64,000 nt of DNA from Galbula dea (lineage: Eukaryota > Chordata > Aves > Piciformes > Galbulidae): contig VWZX01002556.1 in assembly GCA_013399015.1 (NCBI GenBank), forward strand, positions 186,001 to 250,000. The letters are read 5' to 3'. Made by a program: the position numbers and the translations under genes. Of this stretch, positions 25,612-38,257 are shown one piece after another. The notes beneath the pieces are model-generated. The model made no database searches. It saw nothing but the letters and a program-made list of their open reading frames with translations, and was not told the origin of the DNA. The first letter of the stretch is position 1. Each line of letters begins with the position of its first letter.

Positions 25612-27404
25612 AATACATATGCTTTTTGACCTGTCTCAAGAGACACACTTTCCCACTCTTATCAGTTGTAGAATCACACTTTATACTGTCATTTCAATTA
25701 TAAATAATTAGTGCTTAATCAATGCTGTCATAAACAGCTAAGCAAGTATCACAGACTATACTGAAGTTTACTGGATGATAGGTTTTAATAGCCATGGCTC
25801 ATAATCACAATGAACTGTCTTCCCCTGATGTGCTGTGACTAACAGCAGTATTTCCTCATGATGCTTATTTGTCACGTATGAACTCTCTGTAAACCATTTA
25901 CCATTTGTTATAAATGAGACTAGATAAAATCAAAAGAAGAATATGCAAAGGCTCTGAAGAGACAAGAGCATTTTGTGCTCAGCAGTCAGTCAACTGTATG
26001 TTTCTGGCAAGAAACATACTCGTTCTTGTCTCTCCTTTGATTCAAAACAGTGACATTTACAAAACCCTGTTGATTCTAAGTAGAAGATTAGATTTTCTCT
26101 GCGACTCCTATACGGGTGGGATAACTTCCAGAGTCTGATGAAATGATTGTGTATATTGCTATCTGTTAGTAAGTCCCTTTAATGCTCTGCAAGAATAAGG
26201 ACCCTTCTGATTTCCCTGAAGGTGACTTCCACCCACAGGAAGAATCCCAAGATTCTTAATTTTTATATACCCCAGCTTAGTAAGATTAGAATTAAAAGGT
26301 GCATGCAAGAGAATAGCTGTGTCAGTGTCACACGTGGGCAAAATAATCTGTAACTGAATGCAGGCACTTACCATTTTCACTTATGGAAATCGATCAAAAC
26401 AATATACAAGTTGCTGCACTTGATTCTACCATTGAAGCTAATGTTATTATAAAAGATTTAATTCAGAAACATATGTAGCTATTTAACTTTAGGTAACAAA
26501 TCAAGGCATTGCATTAAACATGCACTAAAATTCTATGGAATCACTGGTTTTGTTTCCTTTTCAGTTCCTTCCCCCTCCAGCCTCAAATACTAAATAGTGA
26601 TTTTTTTACCTCCCATGGGGACTTGGAGAAATATCATTTCATTTCCCTGTGTTTCTTCTATTTCTCTAGGATGACTTATGGTTGAGAGAATATGTTTTGC
26701 ATGACAGCCCAAGTACTGTCATCTGATTAGGAAAGAATGGCTTAGTACACACATGGAAGAGGAGAAGATTCAAATCCTAGGTTATTAATTTCTTTTGTAA
26801 AAATAAGTATAGCTTCCATAATAGTAAATGCATTAGTAGAAACTGAAGGCTGACATTCCCAAAACTCTAGCTATTCTAGAAAACCTCTAGTGCTTTCAAA
26901 TCCTTGCACCATCATCTCAGAAGAACTGGAATAGAATAGAGAATAGAGCTGGTGAAGCTCTAGGAAACTCTCCCTTGTTTCCTTTAACCTAGGCAAAAGC
27001 CTACAGTGCTAGGACAAGAGGAAAAACCTAACAAGGTCCAGTTCAACCTCTGCTATGGCATAATCCAAAGTCCACTGAAATCCAAAGGTCTTGAGTGACT
27101 GCAGTAGGATGTGGATAAGTTTTTCTAAACTGCATCATGGAACTTGCAGCAGAGTCTGCCATGACAGACTGTAGATTGCACATATCACTATGTGAGCTGG
27201 GGCCTTTATCAGTGTCCATCAGGTGTGCACAGAGGTGCACTTCAGGCACACCTTTGAGCAACAGAGGATAACCACTGGTGCTTGAAATTGGCTGCCTTTT
27301 ACTGATAAGCAGAACATTGAACTGCATATATTTCAAACACACATACTAGTACTTTCTGCAGAGGGAAAATGATCCTAGTAGAAGTCATATCCACCTTATA
27401 AAGA
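25612..27404. other. Unique non-coding sequence, no gene seen
   Basis: AT-rich sequence without recognised coding or repeat content. A short run of aatag units lies at about 26929-26950. Confidence 0.55.
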
Positions 27405-27780
27405 TGCAACAGAGCTGGAGAAGGTGCAGAAAAGAGCAAAATGAGGAAGGTTTACATGCAAGGAGTAATTAAACTGACTAAGATTCTTCAGCTTGGAAGA
27501 CATGATTAGGAAGATTTACAAGAGAAATACACAGCACCATGAAAGGCACAAAGAAGATGAATAGGGAATAATTAGTCACTATTTCACAATAAGGAAGCGA
27601 CACCAGATTAGCAAACCAAAGCTTTATGAAAAAGGAAAGACTTTTTCCACATAATTCATAATTACGGTTGTGATATACATTTTGTAGGATATCACAAGTA
27701 TAAATGAACTGAAAATGTCATTGGACCAATTCACAGAAGAAAATTCCACTGATAATTTAAACTCAAACACGTAAACAAAA
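27405..27780 (+). mobile_element. Ancient CR1 fragment (ORF2 C-terminus)
   Basis: Heavily diverged CR1 on the sense strand. The recognisable phrases, in family order, are gagctggagaaggtgcagaa (gleKvQr region), ttcttcagcttggaagac (lFsLek), gaatagggaataattagtca, accagattagcaaaccaaag, and gactttttccacataattca (kkYfFt...). Stops and indels are frequent, so no frame survives. The level of decay suggests an insertion older than the other CR1 copies, possibly shared across birds. Confidence 0.7.
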
Positions 27781-28554
27781 CCTCTGACCTTGGAAGACTT
27801 TATGGGACACGGTAATGTACTGCAGGAAAATGATAACTATATTTATACACTGCTTTTACACTTTTTCTGATTGCGATAATATTTTAATTTTTATTTTAAC
27901 ATTTGACCATACCTGGATATAATCGGGAACATCTAACTGTGTATTAGAAATTATTAACACTAACAAAGACTTTCCTTTAGCTCATGTAGCAGATGAATAT
28001 GCATCCTTCCTCTGTATCCTTAATGACACTGCAGACTTTGAAGTGACCATCGGGTGGTATATAGTTTAGTATAATGCAAAATCTGAAATACTTAAGAGAA
28101 CCACAGTTTTACAAAGTATACCTCAAAATACAATAAAAATCCCAAGATGTCAATGTCAGACCACATCAGAATTCTGACTTTGTTCTGCACTTTTAGACTG
28201 ACAGGGTTCCACTCACCACAGTTTTAAGAGTGAAGAGTGAAGGACTACAGTGTGCCATAGTATAAGAGAATGCATTTTTCATGCAAGGACCTTGCTATAA
28301 TGCTGACAGCATATAATGAATATAAAAGCAAAATCATCTTCATAAAAAGCTAAAAAGAAAATAGATTTGTGGGACAAAGCTGAAATGCCCTAGTTGTGGT
28401 CTGCAGAGCACAAAGGGTACATAAGACATTTCTTGGCTGTCTGGGAAGAACAGTTCCATCACAAAGTTCTCCCTATGTCTCCTTATTTCCAATGACAGAA
28501 TTGCATTAAAAAGAAAGATACAAATGCACACATTCCTAATCTCCCTTTGCCTCA
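27781..28554. other. Unique non-coding sequence, no gene seen
   Basis: AT-rich, no recognised feature. A 71-codon open frame at 28340-28555 (-) ends in the neighbouring CR1 tail and has no recognisable domain. Confidence 0.55.
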
Positions 28555-28743
28555 CACAGAATCACAGAATCATTATGGTTGGAAAGGACCCTCAGGATCA
28601 TCTAGTCCAACCGATAGCCCTACACTACTCTCACCCCTAAATCATCCCCTGAAGAAACACATCTATCCTCTTCTTAAAAACCTCCAGGGACGGTGACTCC
28701 ACCACCTCCCTGGGCAGCCTATTCCAATATCTAACCACTCTTT
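28555..28743 (-). mobile_element. CR1 retrotransposon, 5'-truncated 3' end
   Basis: Minus-strand CR1 tail of about 190 bp. In + orientation it starts cacagaatcacagaatcatt, with ggttggaaaggaccctcagg, tcatctagtccaaccgatag and gggacggtgactccaccacc following in family order. It stops at aaccactctttt. It is almost the same as the copy at 7513 and is truncated within a few bases of the same place. Confidence 0.95.
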
Positions 28744-31700
28744 TGCAAGCAATTGACATTGTTGTTGCCAGGATGTTGTGGGTTGAGTATCAGTGATGCC
28801 CCAAAAGATAATGTATCTTTAAAACGTTTTGGAATCCCTATCATTCATAATGTATAAAACAGCATGTGAAATAATAGGACTAAAACCTAAAAAGGACAGT
28901 TCAGGAGTTATCAGCTCGGCTGGATTCAAAGTTAAACCGTTAGACCTGAATAGCTAACTGAGCTCCAGATCTGAACACCACTTCCTCTGTACAATTCAAA
29001 CAAGTTAATTAATTTTTAACATAAACATTTTCACTGCTGTATGAAAATTACTATTTGGCACAAGGTCCATCCCAAGACAAATACCCTAAAGAACATGGCT
29101 TATGTCATCTTCTAAGCACCCTCCCTGTAATCACACCCTTTGAGCACTGCTGCTATGTAACTTTTACATCCAGTGTTGCTTTTGTACACCAAGATAAATA
29201 ATGAATAGCTTTTGCATAAACAGGTTACAGATTAATACATCTGTAGATAACTACTTACACATATAATTGTTGTACGTTTGTAAAGTCAAGTTTTATGCCA
29301 CCCATTCTATGTGGAGAATTCAGGTATGTAAAGCAAACTACATTGGTACGAGTCTATATGCCAATGAAAGAGCCTTTCAGTTTCATTACTTCACCCAGGA
29401 GACCAATGTATGAGACCAGCTCTTAGTCAAAATACCACAATTGTTAGTACAAAACAGGCATCATGGAGTTTCACTTAAATATATACAAACAATTGACAAC
29501 CAGTAGCTCAAATAAATCCTCCAAAATTTAATTGTCTTTCCTTGCGTTATTGTCGCTCACTCATCTGATATGCAGCTATCAGTGGCTGCTGAGTGCAGTG
29601 AAGTTTGGCAGGGCTTGAGTGATCAGGACCTGACTCTCCATAATGGCCATATTGATGATGTCTCAGGCCAGCAGCCATGGCACATAACTCGCAGCTACCA
29701 CCACCCTATCTCTCCCTTCTACAGTTTGTACAACCACTTGCCTCTAAGAGCTGTTTGCTGGCATGGCCAGATGATTTTTCCAGGTGGGGATGAGCTGTAT
29801 TTATAATACCCTTCATAATATGCAGTTGAAGCTTTATTAAATGCAAAGAGAACAAAGAACTCGGAATCTCCTACAGCCTATTAAAAGAGTGGTTGCATAC
29901 ATATTCAAATAAATAATAATGCATTCACATAAATACAATGGATTTCTCTTCTCCATGTATGGTTCTTTGCCTCCTGCAATTATTTCTGAGTGAAGTGAAA
30001 TTGTAAATAGCTTTACCCACCAAATGATCTTGAGAAAATTATTTCAGAAGTGCTACTGTGCAGCTTGGGGGCTTTTCCTAATCATTCAGCGCTCAGATGA
30101 TTAGCTCGGAGCAAATTTTTGCAACTATGCTCACCAGGGCAAAAACACATTGTGAGGAATGATGAAAGCAGAACATAAGTCACATTCGATTTTCAGCAGC
30201 AAAAGGCTCTGGACTAGGACTGCAGAGATGCTGAAGGCCACAACAGAAGTGCTTGCAAGAGCTGGGGCTGTGAACTGGAACGGTCAAAGCTGCAGTTGTC
30301 CATAATGGACTAGCTAAGGACAAAGATGGCAGGCCTGGCCTGTTTGGAAGCCAAGGACAGCAGTAAGCTCTGCATGTCAGAAATGAAGTACAATAGAAAT
30401 ACCATCAAGCCAACCCAGCTTGGGACAACATGGATGAGTGAATAGCCCTGGCAGAGCTGTACAGTACCCCTGCATGGTGCCTGGATCTAGCGAGCACTGT
30501 TCAACCTTTCCACTCATAAAAAACAAACAGCATATCCATGAGGTTTATAGCTTTTTCAGAGAATGTCAAGGCCATTTATCTTTCCAACTAAGGCATCAAA
30601 GAAAAGGAGTGGTTAGCTACCTACTTTGAATCAGTTCTTTCCAGACTACGGTAAAGAGTAGAGAAGAGCCTTTAAAACACTTGTATAAAACACACTCCTG
30701 TGGCTAAACTAAACTTGCACTTCACTACCAACAGTCCTTCATAGAAACGCAACAGTGAAACCATTGTGATAGAAGAAATGTGCTGCCTTGGTCATAAAGT
30801 GATTCTTTTACTCAGTACATTTGAATCAGATCTACCAATACCCCCTGGTTTCTGTGAGAAGCTTACACCTCCAAAGAACTCAGCAGCCACATAAAATCTG
30901 CTATCTAGTCAATATCCTGATTGTTTTCCTAACAAAGTGAATAATTTACACAATACATCACTTTGAAGAAAAGTCATCATAAGCCATTTCACAGAAGCCA
31001 ACATGTTATTATTTATAATGCATTTCATTAAGATTTAACTTTATCTTTTCTTTAAACCAAGAAGCAGTTTATATTGTCATAATTTCTCAACCACTTAAGC
31101 TTGGAAAATATAACATTCTCCACTTAGAAAAGGAAGCAGGTGCTTCCACATAGGATGTACAAGCTGTAAAAAAAATTGAAAACCACCTACAAGCACAAGA
31201 AATTTTTCTGAAGATATGTAAATATTACACACCAGAAATAATGATCTGTGGCTGGAATGAAAGAGCAGAGTGCTTGCGAGTGGAAAGAATTACTTTCTTT
31301 GGCCATTTCAGCAATGGCTTTCAGATCTCAAGAATTTTCCCTATATATACTTGTATTGTATGTCAGCAACAATGCCTCTACACCCTAGAAACACTACAGT
31401 ATTGCAAGATAGTCAGAAGAGGTTATTTAGAAAAAGTACACACAACTTTGGTTCCATCAAGCTCCACGCTACCTGAGAGCAGAATGTGAACATCCAAGAA
31501 AGAGGAAGAGACTAAGTGTCTTCAAGGAAAGAGTTTAACGCTGATTCTCGCCATGCTCGGAGAAGAATCCTGTTAACAGGAAAGGACATCTGGATAGCTC
31601 CCCAAGGTCCTGTTAGAAAATGACTGGTGCCATTCTGCTCACTACTTCTCATCTTCAGCAAATACATGCAATAGCATCACACCGCAGTATGACCTGCACT

Positions 31701-33044
31701 CAATATCTGATTTATCCAGTTTACACACTTTGTTTAGGAAGCCCAATTACTGAACTAAATCATTGCCAACCAAATAGTTGCTTATCAGAGAAAAAAAAGT
31801 AGCCAATGATGCAAAAGAGGTGTTGGTCTTCATTCATTAAGTGGATGTGGTCACAAGGTAACACCTTACCAAATACACCCACACTACACATGTCAGCAAC
31901 CACTTGAAGGAGATCGTCAGTTGAAGGCAAGGCTTATCCTAACAGAGTTGCTGTGGCAGCCTCGCAGATGGATTTGTCTGGTTTTAACTCAAGAGACCAG
32001 CAAAACACTGTTTGAGTGGGCACTCCATTCCTGCAAGTTTTCTGTGACTGAAGAAAGACTCACATGTATATATAGCCTTAGGTATCATGATGTGAAGCAA
32101 TAAATGTAAGAAAACCATAAGTAGCCTTTTTATCTCCTGTTTTGATAGAAGAATTAGCAAGATGCAAGATTCACTACAGAGACTGTGTGTTTAAATAGAT
32201 AAGCAGAGAGTATAAGTGCAAGTGTTTAAATGGATTTTTAAATATATGTTGGCCTGAGGGGAAGAGCTTTGCTCGCATCTTTGTAAACAGCTATTCACTC
32301 TCTCCCTGCCTCTTGAAGTAGAGGTTCATTGAACTGCAGGGTGAAAAAATGCCTCAGTCTGGGATATGTTAAAGATCTGCAGCCTCATCAAAAGGTTCAG
32401 GTACATCTTCTGTCACTGTGATAGGTACAGCTCATCTCAGCTTACAGTAAATTAAAGCTGATTCCAGCAGCCGAGACCACACTATGTCAAAGAACTAGGT
32501 GTGCAATAGAGCAGAAGATACAATTGGAATAGCCATCATCCACAACCTTTCATCAGGTAACAAATGATTTCTCTGATCTCCATCCTCACTGTTAATTTAT
32601 TCCAAAGCATCATCTATTAAGGAATATCATTAGATGTCCTCTTAGCTTTGATATTTTATACTTGAAATCAAACTTTAATGTTTGATCCATGAACATGTTG
32701 TAGTGAGAGAGACAGAGCTATCACAGACCTATGAGAGAGTATCTCACCTGCTACAGTACTTTCCCCTGACATGGAGTGACAGTGGAGCACAACTCAATAA
32801 CTTTTTAGGTGCTTTATAATTAGCACAAAACCAGAACAGTAGGTTCTACATTAAAACAATACATTCCCAAAGCTTAACACGGTGAAGGTACTTTAGGACA
32901 CTGAAGGAATCTCCCTAAAAAAATCTCATGACAGGAAGACAAAAAGAGAGAACTCACTGCTTCTTTTGATATTTTTGTGCAAATGATCGATCACCCTCTC
33001 TATTAAAAGTGTGCCTGGCTTTCCTTTAGAATGTCTCTAGATTC
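28744..33044. other. Unique sequence with candidate regulatory motifs
   Basis: No gene recognised. Landmarks: a 27-bp inverted-repeat arrangement of two TAATCAT-type sites at 30078-30104, in a stretch (about 30040-30200) that looks like candidate conserved non-coding DNA. The 78-codon frame at 29570-29806 (+) has balanced composition but no recognised domain. Confidence 0.55.
30078..30104. promoter_or_regulatory. Paired inverted homeodomain-like sites
   Basis: Arms ctaatcat (30078-30085) and atgattag (30097-30104) are exact reverse complements separated by 11 bases that contain the palindrome agcgct. The arms hold TAATC cores like those bound by homeodomain factors. Binding is inference from the motif only. 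Confidence 0.3.
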
Positions 33045-33190
33045 AGCATTTGTCACCAGTTTTCATTATATATTCCTCTGCAGATTAAAGAACCCATTAG
33101 CATTTGGTATTTTCTTCCTGTGAGCAGTCTTTTATATTGCTACCAGGTCACCTCAATTTTCTTTTACTAAGGTGTCTTTTTAAAATGATG
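33045..33190 (-). mobile_element. Ancient CR1 fragment
   Basis: In + orientation the phrases cctctgcagattaaagaacc, atattgctaccaggtcacct and tcaattttcttttactaagg follow the order seen in old amniote CR1 (the reverse complement of the region encoding the ORF2 C-terminal part). There is no intact frame and the edges are approximate. Confidence 0.55.
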
Positions 33191-34193
33191 GAGCAGTGTT
33201 GTAGATAAGACACCTGGGGACACTTTCAGACAGTTATTTTGTTCTGTACCTAATTTTAATCTGAGATTTCAGATGCTCCAAGAGTTGTGTATGCAGACTC
33301 TGCATGTGAACAGGGCAGATATTTGCTGGAAGTATGGACCTGCAGACCTGCAGAGCTGCACTGCACTTTTAAAATAGGCAAAGGTTTTATCTTATATCTT
33401 CCTCAGATCCCACTTCAGAAGATTGTATTCTTACCCTGAAATTATATTTCTAGGTTCAACTGAATACTGTATTTTGCTGTTATATCCTCATTCTTTCTGT
33501 GTACTTCCAATAGCTTCAATATTGCACACTAGTAGTGGCTATATGTGCCTATGGTTTGAAAAGTACATCTTGAACACCGGGAGCTATTAGAGATTACTGG
33601 ATCTTTTTTCAAGAAAAGAAAGTGATATGAATTTAATTAAATGTACATGTCCGCTAAGAAAAGCACTGAAAATAAAATGTTCAGGTTTTATTTTTGACCT
33701 TGAGATTACAATTTGCATGTTTTCCAGAGCCACTGTAGTAATCTGAAACCATACATGCTTTGCATTTAGCCATGCCAGCAATGATGAATCTGACTATCGG
33801 AGGGAATACTTAAAGTTGTCAGTTTGTATTAAGGCTATATTTGTCCTGCAGAATGCTGCTGATGATAATAATGACTTCTTCAAAGGGTCAATAACTCCTT
33901 AAAAAAAAAAAAAAAGCAAAGGGAGAAGCAAGTCTGATTTTTATTTATCATAAAGTATCTTCCACTCTACCTTCTCTGTTCAGGTGCAGGTACTAGCACC
34001 ATATTTAGGAACCTATGGCTTTAATATATATGGAGCAAAATAATAGTCCCAGGGCCTTGATTTAGCAAAGTCAGTGAGTCCTAAACAAGTACAATACTAT
34101 ATTGCAAGACCTTTAAGCACAAGCTTAAAGTTATGCATGTGCTCATGCATTGTGCTTAGTGGAGGAAAAAATCTCTTAGATGCCATCACCATT
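33191..34193. other. Unique non-coding sequence, no gene seen
   Basis: AT-rich with a 15-base poly-A run at 33901-33915. No gene, RNA or recognised transposon. Confidence 0.55.
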
Positions 34194-34849
34194 TGTGAAG
34201 GTTTGGACCTGGCTCCCTGCCAAATTCCCAAACTCACAGTGAAAGCCTTCCCCCCTTTCCCTCTTAAGAGTTTTAGAGAAACTATGAGAGAAACCGAAGA
34301 GCCTGAAACAACCCGAATTATATCAAAAGTATGTATATTTACATATATAGCAATTATATACAGTTAAAATACTATGTACACAGTAGGGGGAGCCCCCCAA
34401 AGGGAAAGGGAAAAGGGAAGGAAAAAGGGAAAAAAGGGGAAAAAGGAAAACTAAAACAGGTACATACACTCAAAACCCAGGATAGAACTAATAAAAACGG
34501 AATCTTACAACTCTCCTTAAGATAGCAGAGTCACACTGACCGACACCAGCAACCGCTGCCTCTCAAGGCCTACAAGGTTTGACTCCTCTGCACGGGCGAG
34601 ACTGATAGCAGAGAACCTGCGTTTTCAGATCCACTGAAAGCGAAGGCCTCTCCCCCTCCTTATTTATACCCCCAGTTACGTAAAAATCGTATGGAATACT
34701 GGGAACATGACCACTTCCCTGGTTACAAACTGGTTACCAGGAAAAGGCCTGGGCCAAACCATTACACCATTTGCAGAGTAAAACTTTTTCAAACCTCCTT
34801 AAACTTTCTCCCACCTGGTCTGCATGGCTTCAGTAATTGGGCTTCCACA
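34194..34849 (-). mobile_element. Retroviral-type LTR, minus strand, about 656 bp
   Basis: Both edges carry TG...CA ends within short inverted repeats: tgtgaag at 34194 on the + strand, and tgtggaag reading inward from 34849 on the minus strand. A TATA box (tataaata on the minus strand, 34661-34668) lies about 180 bases into it in a promoter-like setting, ggggtataaataagg. Downstream is a pyrimidine-rich stretch on the LTR strand (34399-34450). A polypurine tract sits directly outside the 5' edge (34851-34870), so this is the 3' LTR of a minus-strand provirus. I see no canonical AATAAA signal. The family is unknown to me; it differs from the LTR at 23992. Confidence 0.7.
34399..34450. repeat. 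52-base uninterrupted polypurine tract
   Basis: Purine-only run on the + strand built of ggga and aaaa blocks, inside the minus-strand LTR, so pyrimidine-only on the LTR sense strand. It may be original to the LTR or a local expansion. Confidence 0.9.
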
Positions 34850-34850
34850 A

Positions 34851-34870
34851 CCTCCCCTCTTCCTCTTCCC
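34851..34870 (-). promoter_or_regulatory. Retroviral polypurine tract (PPT)
   Basis: Twenty consecutive purines on the minus strand, gggaagaggaagaggggagg, followed by a single t and then the LTR start tgtgg. This is the expected position of the plus-strand DNA primer of LTR elements. Beyond 34871 I recognise no retroviral coding sequence. Confidence 0.65.
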
Positions 34871-37619
34871 AAACTTCTACATTAAAATACATCTTCCATT
34901 TTGGTTCTTCTCACAGAAGAATAGGGAGTGGAGGAAAACACAAGGATAGCTGTATACGTGTTTTTACTTCATGTATAACCAAAGAATGAGAGACAAATTT
35001 TGTTTAAAAAGTTTGAAGCATTAAGGACCAGTAATTTAGCAAAAACTTGAATGATATTCTGTACTTTGGAAGCAACTATTTGCTTTAAGAATACGTGGGT
35101 GGTGTGGAGATATCTTGACTAATGTAATTTGCAATACAACTTGATCAAATTGCCATGCCATCAGTACTGGTACAGAATGCTAGACTGACACCTCCAGAAT
35201 ACAGTCCACAGAATAGATGCAACTTGGGTTATAAAAGGCAGATTCCTTACTTCCTTTTCCTGCAAATATATTACACTAGAAGACATTTTCCAGAAAGGGG
35301 ACTGAGTTTCCTTCATGTTTTCAGCTGAGGCTGTCATTAAGGATGTCAGCAAACTATTTGTGTGCTTTTTGAAGTGGGTTAGCTGCTCATCTACAATCAA
35401 ACAAAATTCTTTCCACTAGAAATTGGAAAAAGTCAACCAACATCACACAAAATAAATGATCACTTGATAACTCTCCATCGCTATGGAAGTGATCTGGTAT
35501 CCACCTCCTTTCTTTTGCAGTGTCCAGTACTCATTTGTTATGCTTTAACTTTCAGCAGAACCTGCTTGAACACACACTGTATGGGCAAATAATGAATTGA
35601 AAGGATAATAATTATCTCCATGTGGAAACCTAAGGCACCCATATATATCAGGTTACCAGGTTGAAAATTACATCTATTAAGCCAAATTAATTACTTCTGC
35701 ACCGTACCTGAGGTAATCCATAAAGGAATTTACTTCTTCTGCCTTTGTGCCAACCTGCTTTAATTTAGATGATGATAACTGATGATTTGCCACATCAAAT
35801 GATTAAAATAAATCCATAAAGTTTTATCATATCAACTGGCCCTTCTCAATTAAAGAAAGAACAGCACTAATCATTGTGAGTCGTCAAGCTTCCCTCAGAG
35901 AGCTTCTCTACCTATCATTGAACTGATAAGAGGGATCAAAAGGTCACTGTCTGAAAGCTACCCAGAGCTCTCAATAGAGCTGTTACCACTATTGCACCAA
36001 CTGATAACATAGTCTGTACAGTGTCATTCCAGCCTGAACACTGCAAACATCTCTCACTAATACAAAAACATTGGTTTATTTCCTTATGGTGGGTAACTGC
36101 CCTGTACAAAGTGATAAATTAAAAAGATTAACCAAAGTACTAACTACAATAAAACCAGCTAATTTAAGAAATGCACCTCTATATAATCTTCTCTTTATTG
36201 AAGTTGAACTAAAAAAATCCTCTCCCTGCTTCAACTAATGATAAAATGTTAGATAAAGATAGGTTTCTTTATTTTCTATTGGTTGACAAATAACAACTTA
36301 TCCTCTAATTATGCAGCTCAAATAGCATTTTCCTTGTCTTCAGTTCCACACTTGCATATGGATCTTAGCCTTCCTAAGTGAAGGACCGCCCCCACAGCAG
36401 TAGTTGTCAGTCTCCTGCAGATTAGAGGACAGAAAAGCTGTCAGAATGTCAACAAAGACAAGAAATTCCCTGTGTCATATGGAAAGAAGGAAGAACAGAC
36501 CACCAAGGCCCCACAAATACTCAGGAGTTTATACAGCTTTTGCCATTATCTGTAAGTCTTTCAAAGCATATTGAAAAGCTGTAATTAAACAATAATAAAA
36601 ACTCGTTCAGTTAAGCAACAACTCATTAAATCCTCTTCAAACAATCTGTCCCCTCTGCATCATTCCCTAAACAAACAGCATGTGTTGATGGTCAACAGAT
36701 TCAGGCTTTTCTGGTCCTGGAAGTTTCAGAGAATTCCAAAACTGGGTGTGAAAACCAAGCCCTGCACCATTAGCTACCCACCCAGATCTTTTGGCACCCC
36801 AGTGATAGGTTGTGAAGTGCCTCATTAGAGTTCAGAACATTGGAAAGACAGAAAGAGGGAGAAATATAAAGCTATGCAGGCTGTACGCTCTTTGCCAGAA
36901 AGGGGCTTTAGAAGTGGGCTGTGCAGTTGCACCTCTTTGAAATCCAAAACACAGATTTGTAACATGTTATCTCGATAAACATTGCAGTTAGTGTTCCTCA
37001 CTACCATTCACAGAATCATAAGCTGAAGACGAAGCTAAATCCTCTCCTCCTGGATTGGCACAGCCTGGGAGTACTGGGAAAGGTTTTGTGTTCATTTCAA
37101 GAAGCCTTTAGCATCACACTGTCACTTTCCCTCTTTGTAGTACAAAAGCAGCACAAATGGCTTTTTGCCTAAACTGTGTTTATTCTGCCAAACTCAGAGC
37201 ATGTCTATACAAAAAGACATAATTATGTCTTACTCCTCTGTGCTCAAAGCTGGCTTAAAACATGCCAGCTGCAGATCTGCAGCTACATTACTGTGGTGTT
37301 GTGCACAGGTTAACACATCCTCCCACTCAACAGGTCTCATTATCCAGGTTGCAGTGCCGGGCTACCATAGCTCTGTAACTTCTGGACTTGATCTTATTCA
37401 TGTCTGAACAACTTCAAATTCAGGCAAAGTGATCTCACGTCTTTCTTCATCTGTTCACTATGTCCACACCAGCTCTGTTTGAAAAAGTCTTTTCAAGCTC
37501 CATCCTAAGAACAGATTTTGACTCTCTCACCTGCCTGTCTTGGGATACTGTCCCAAAATCCCAACACAGTAAGGGTTAGGAATCTGCCTCTCATCTCCAT
37601 CCCACTTATCCAGTACAAA
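34871..37619. other. Unique sequence, possible unrecognised ERV remnant at left
   Basis: If the polypurine tract at 34851 is genuine, the adjoining sequence should derive from the 3' interior of the provirus, but no env or pol motif is visible. The 79-codon minus frame at 35161-35400 shows no retroviral motif. The rest is AT-rich single-copy DNA. Confidence 0.45.
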
Positions 37620-37655
37620 TTTATCCAGCTCTTTTCATTTATCCAGCTCTTTTCA
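37620..37655. repeat. 18-bp tandem duplication
   Basis: The unit tttatccagctcttttca occurs twice back to back (37620-37637, 37638-37655), followed by tttt. It is a local duplication at or just beside the old CR1 piece. Confidence 0.9.
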
Positions 37656-37659
37656 TTTT

Positions 37660-38150
37660 AGGCAAAATTTGCCTTTCTGAATTCAAAGAGCTCTTGTCCT
37701 ACTCAGTGCTTAACTGATTGATGCACTTATAGGGAATAATCATCTTCCCTGCTAGCCTTTGGTCTGCTAGGCTAAATAAATCAAACTCTCTTACAATCAT
37801 TTTGTGTGAAGGACCTTCCATTTCTCAACAACCTAGAAGCTCTTCTCTTTATCCGTTCCAAAAGAAATTCATCTTTCTTGAACAGGAGTGACCAAAACCA
37901 TACACATTTTCTAAAAGAATCCTCACCAGTGTCGTACACAATAGAATTAGTGCTTCCTTATTTCTTCTGGAAGTATTACAGGTCTGCTGATATACTCTGG
38001 GATATAACTGGATATTTCCATCACCTTTTCATATTTTCAGAACCCTTTGTTACACAAAACTGCACCTTAAATCTCAGAGGAGTGTGTTCATGCACAATAT
38101 TTCTGAACCCTCATAATTCCAAGCAAAGACAAACTTAACAAGGAAAAGTT
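37660..38150 (-). mobile_element. Ancient CR1 fragment
   Basis: In + orientation the order agctcttgtcctactcag, ctgctaggctaaataaatca, ctagaagctcttctctttat, gaggagtgaccaaaa-like aacaggagtgaccaaaacca, and tcctcaccagtgtcgtacac matches the reverse complement of old CR1 ORF2. Those phrases correspond to the stretch around the LFSLEKR motif and the segment upstream of it. Divergence is high and no frame survives. The 110-codon + frame at 37806-38138 is antisense to it and meaningless. Confidence 0.65.
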
Positions 38151-38217
38151 CAGATCTACGTCTAGGCACAAATACCTTCGAACCTGAGTATGTTGAAACA
38201 CTGGTTTTAATTGGATC

Positions 38218-38257
38218 TTTTTTTTTTTATTTTATTTTTATTTGAGCACACACACAC
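38218..38257. repeat. T-rich tract and (CA)n run
   Basis: A T-rich tract interrupted by single A bases, then tttgag and about five and a half CA units. Simple sequence only. Confidence 0.9.

Noticed and set aside
37009..37023. cacagaatcata resembling a CR1 octamer tail
   Set aside because: The following sequence does not continue into CR1; the match is too short to call.
37806..38138. 110-codon open frame (+)
   Set aside because: It is antisense to a decayed CR1 fragment.
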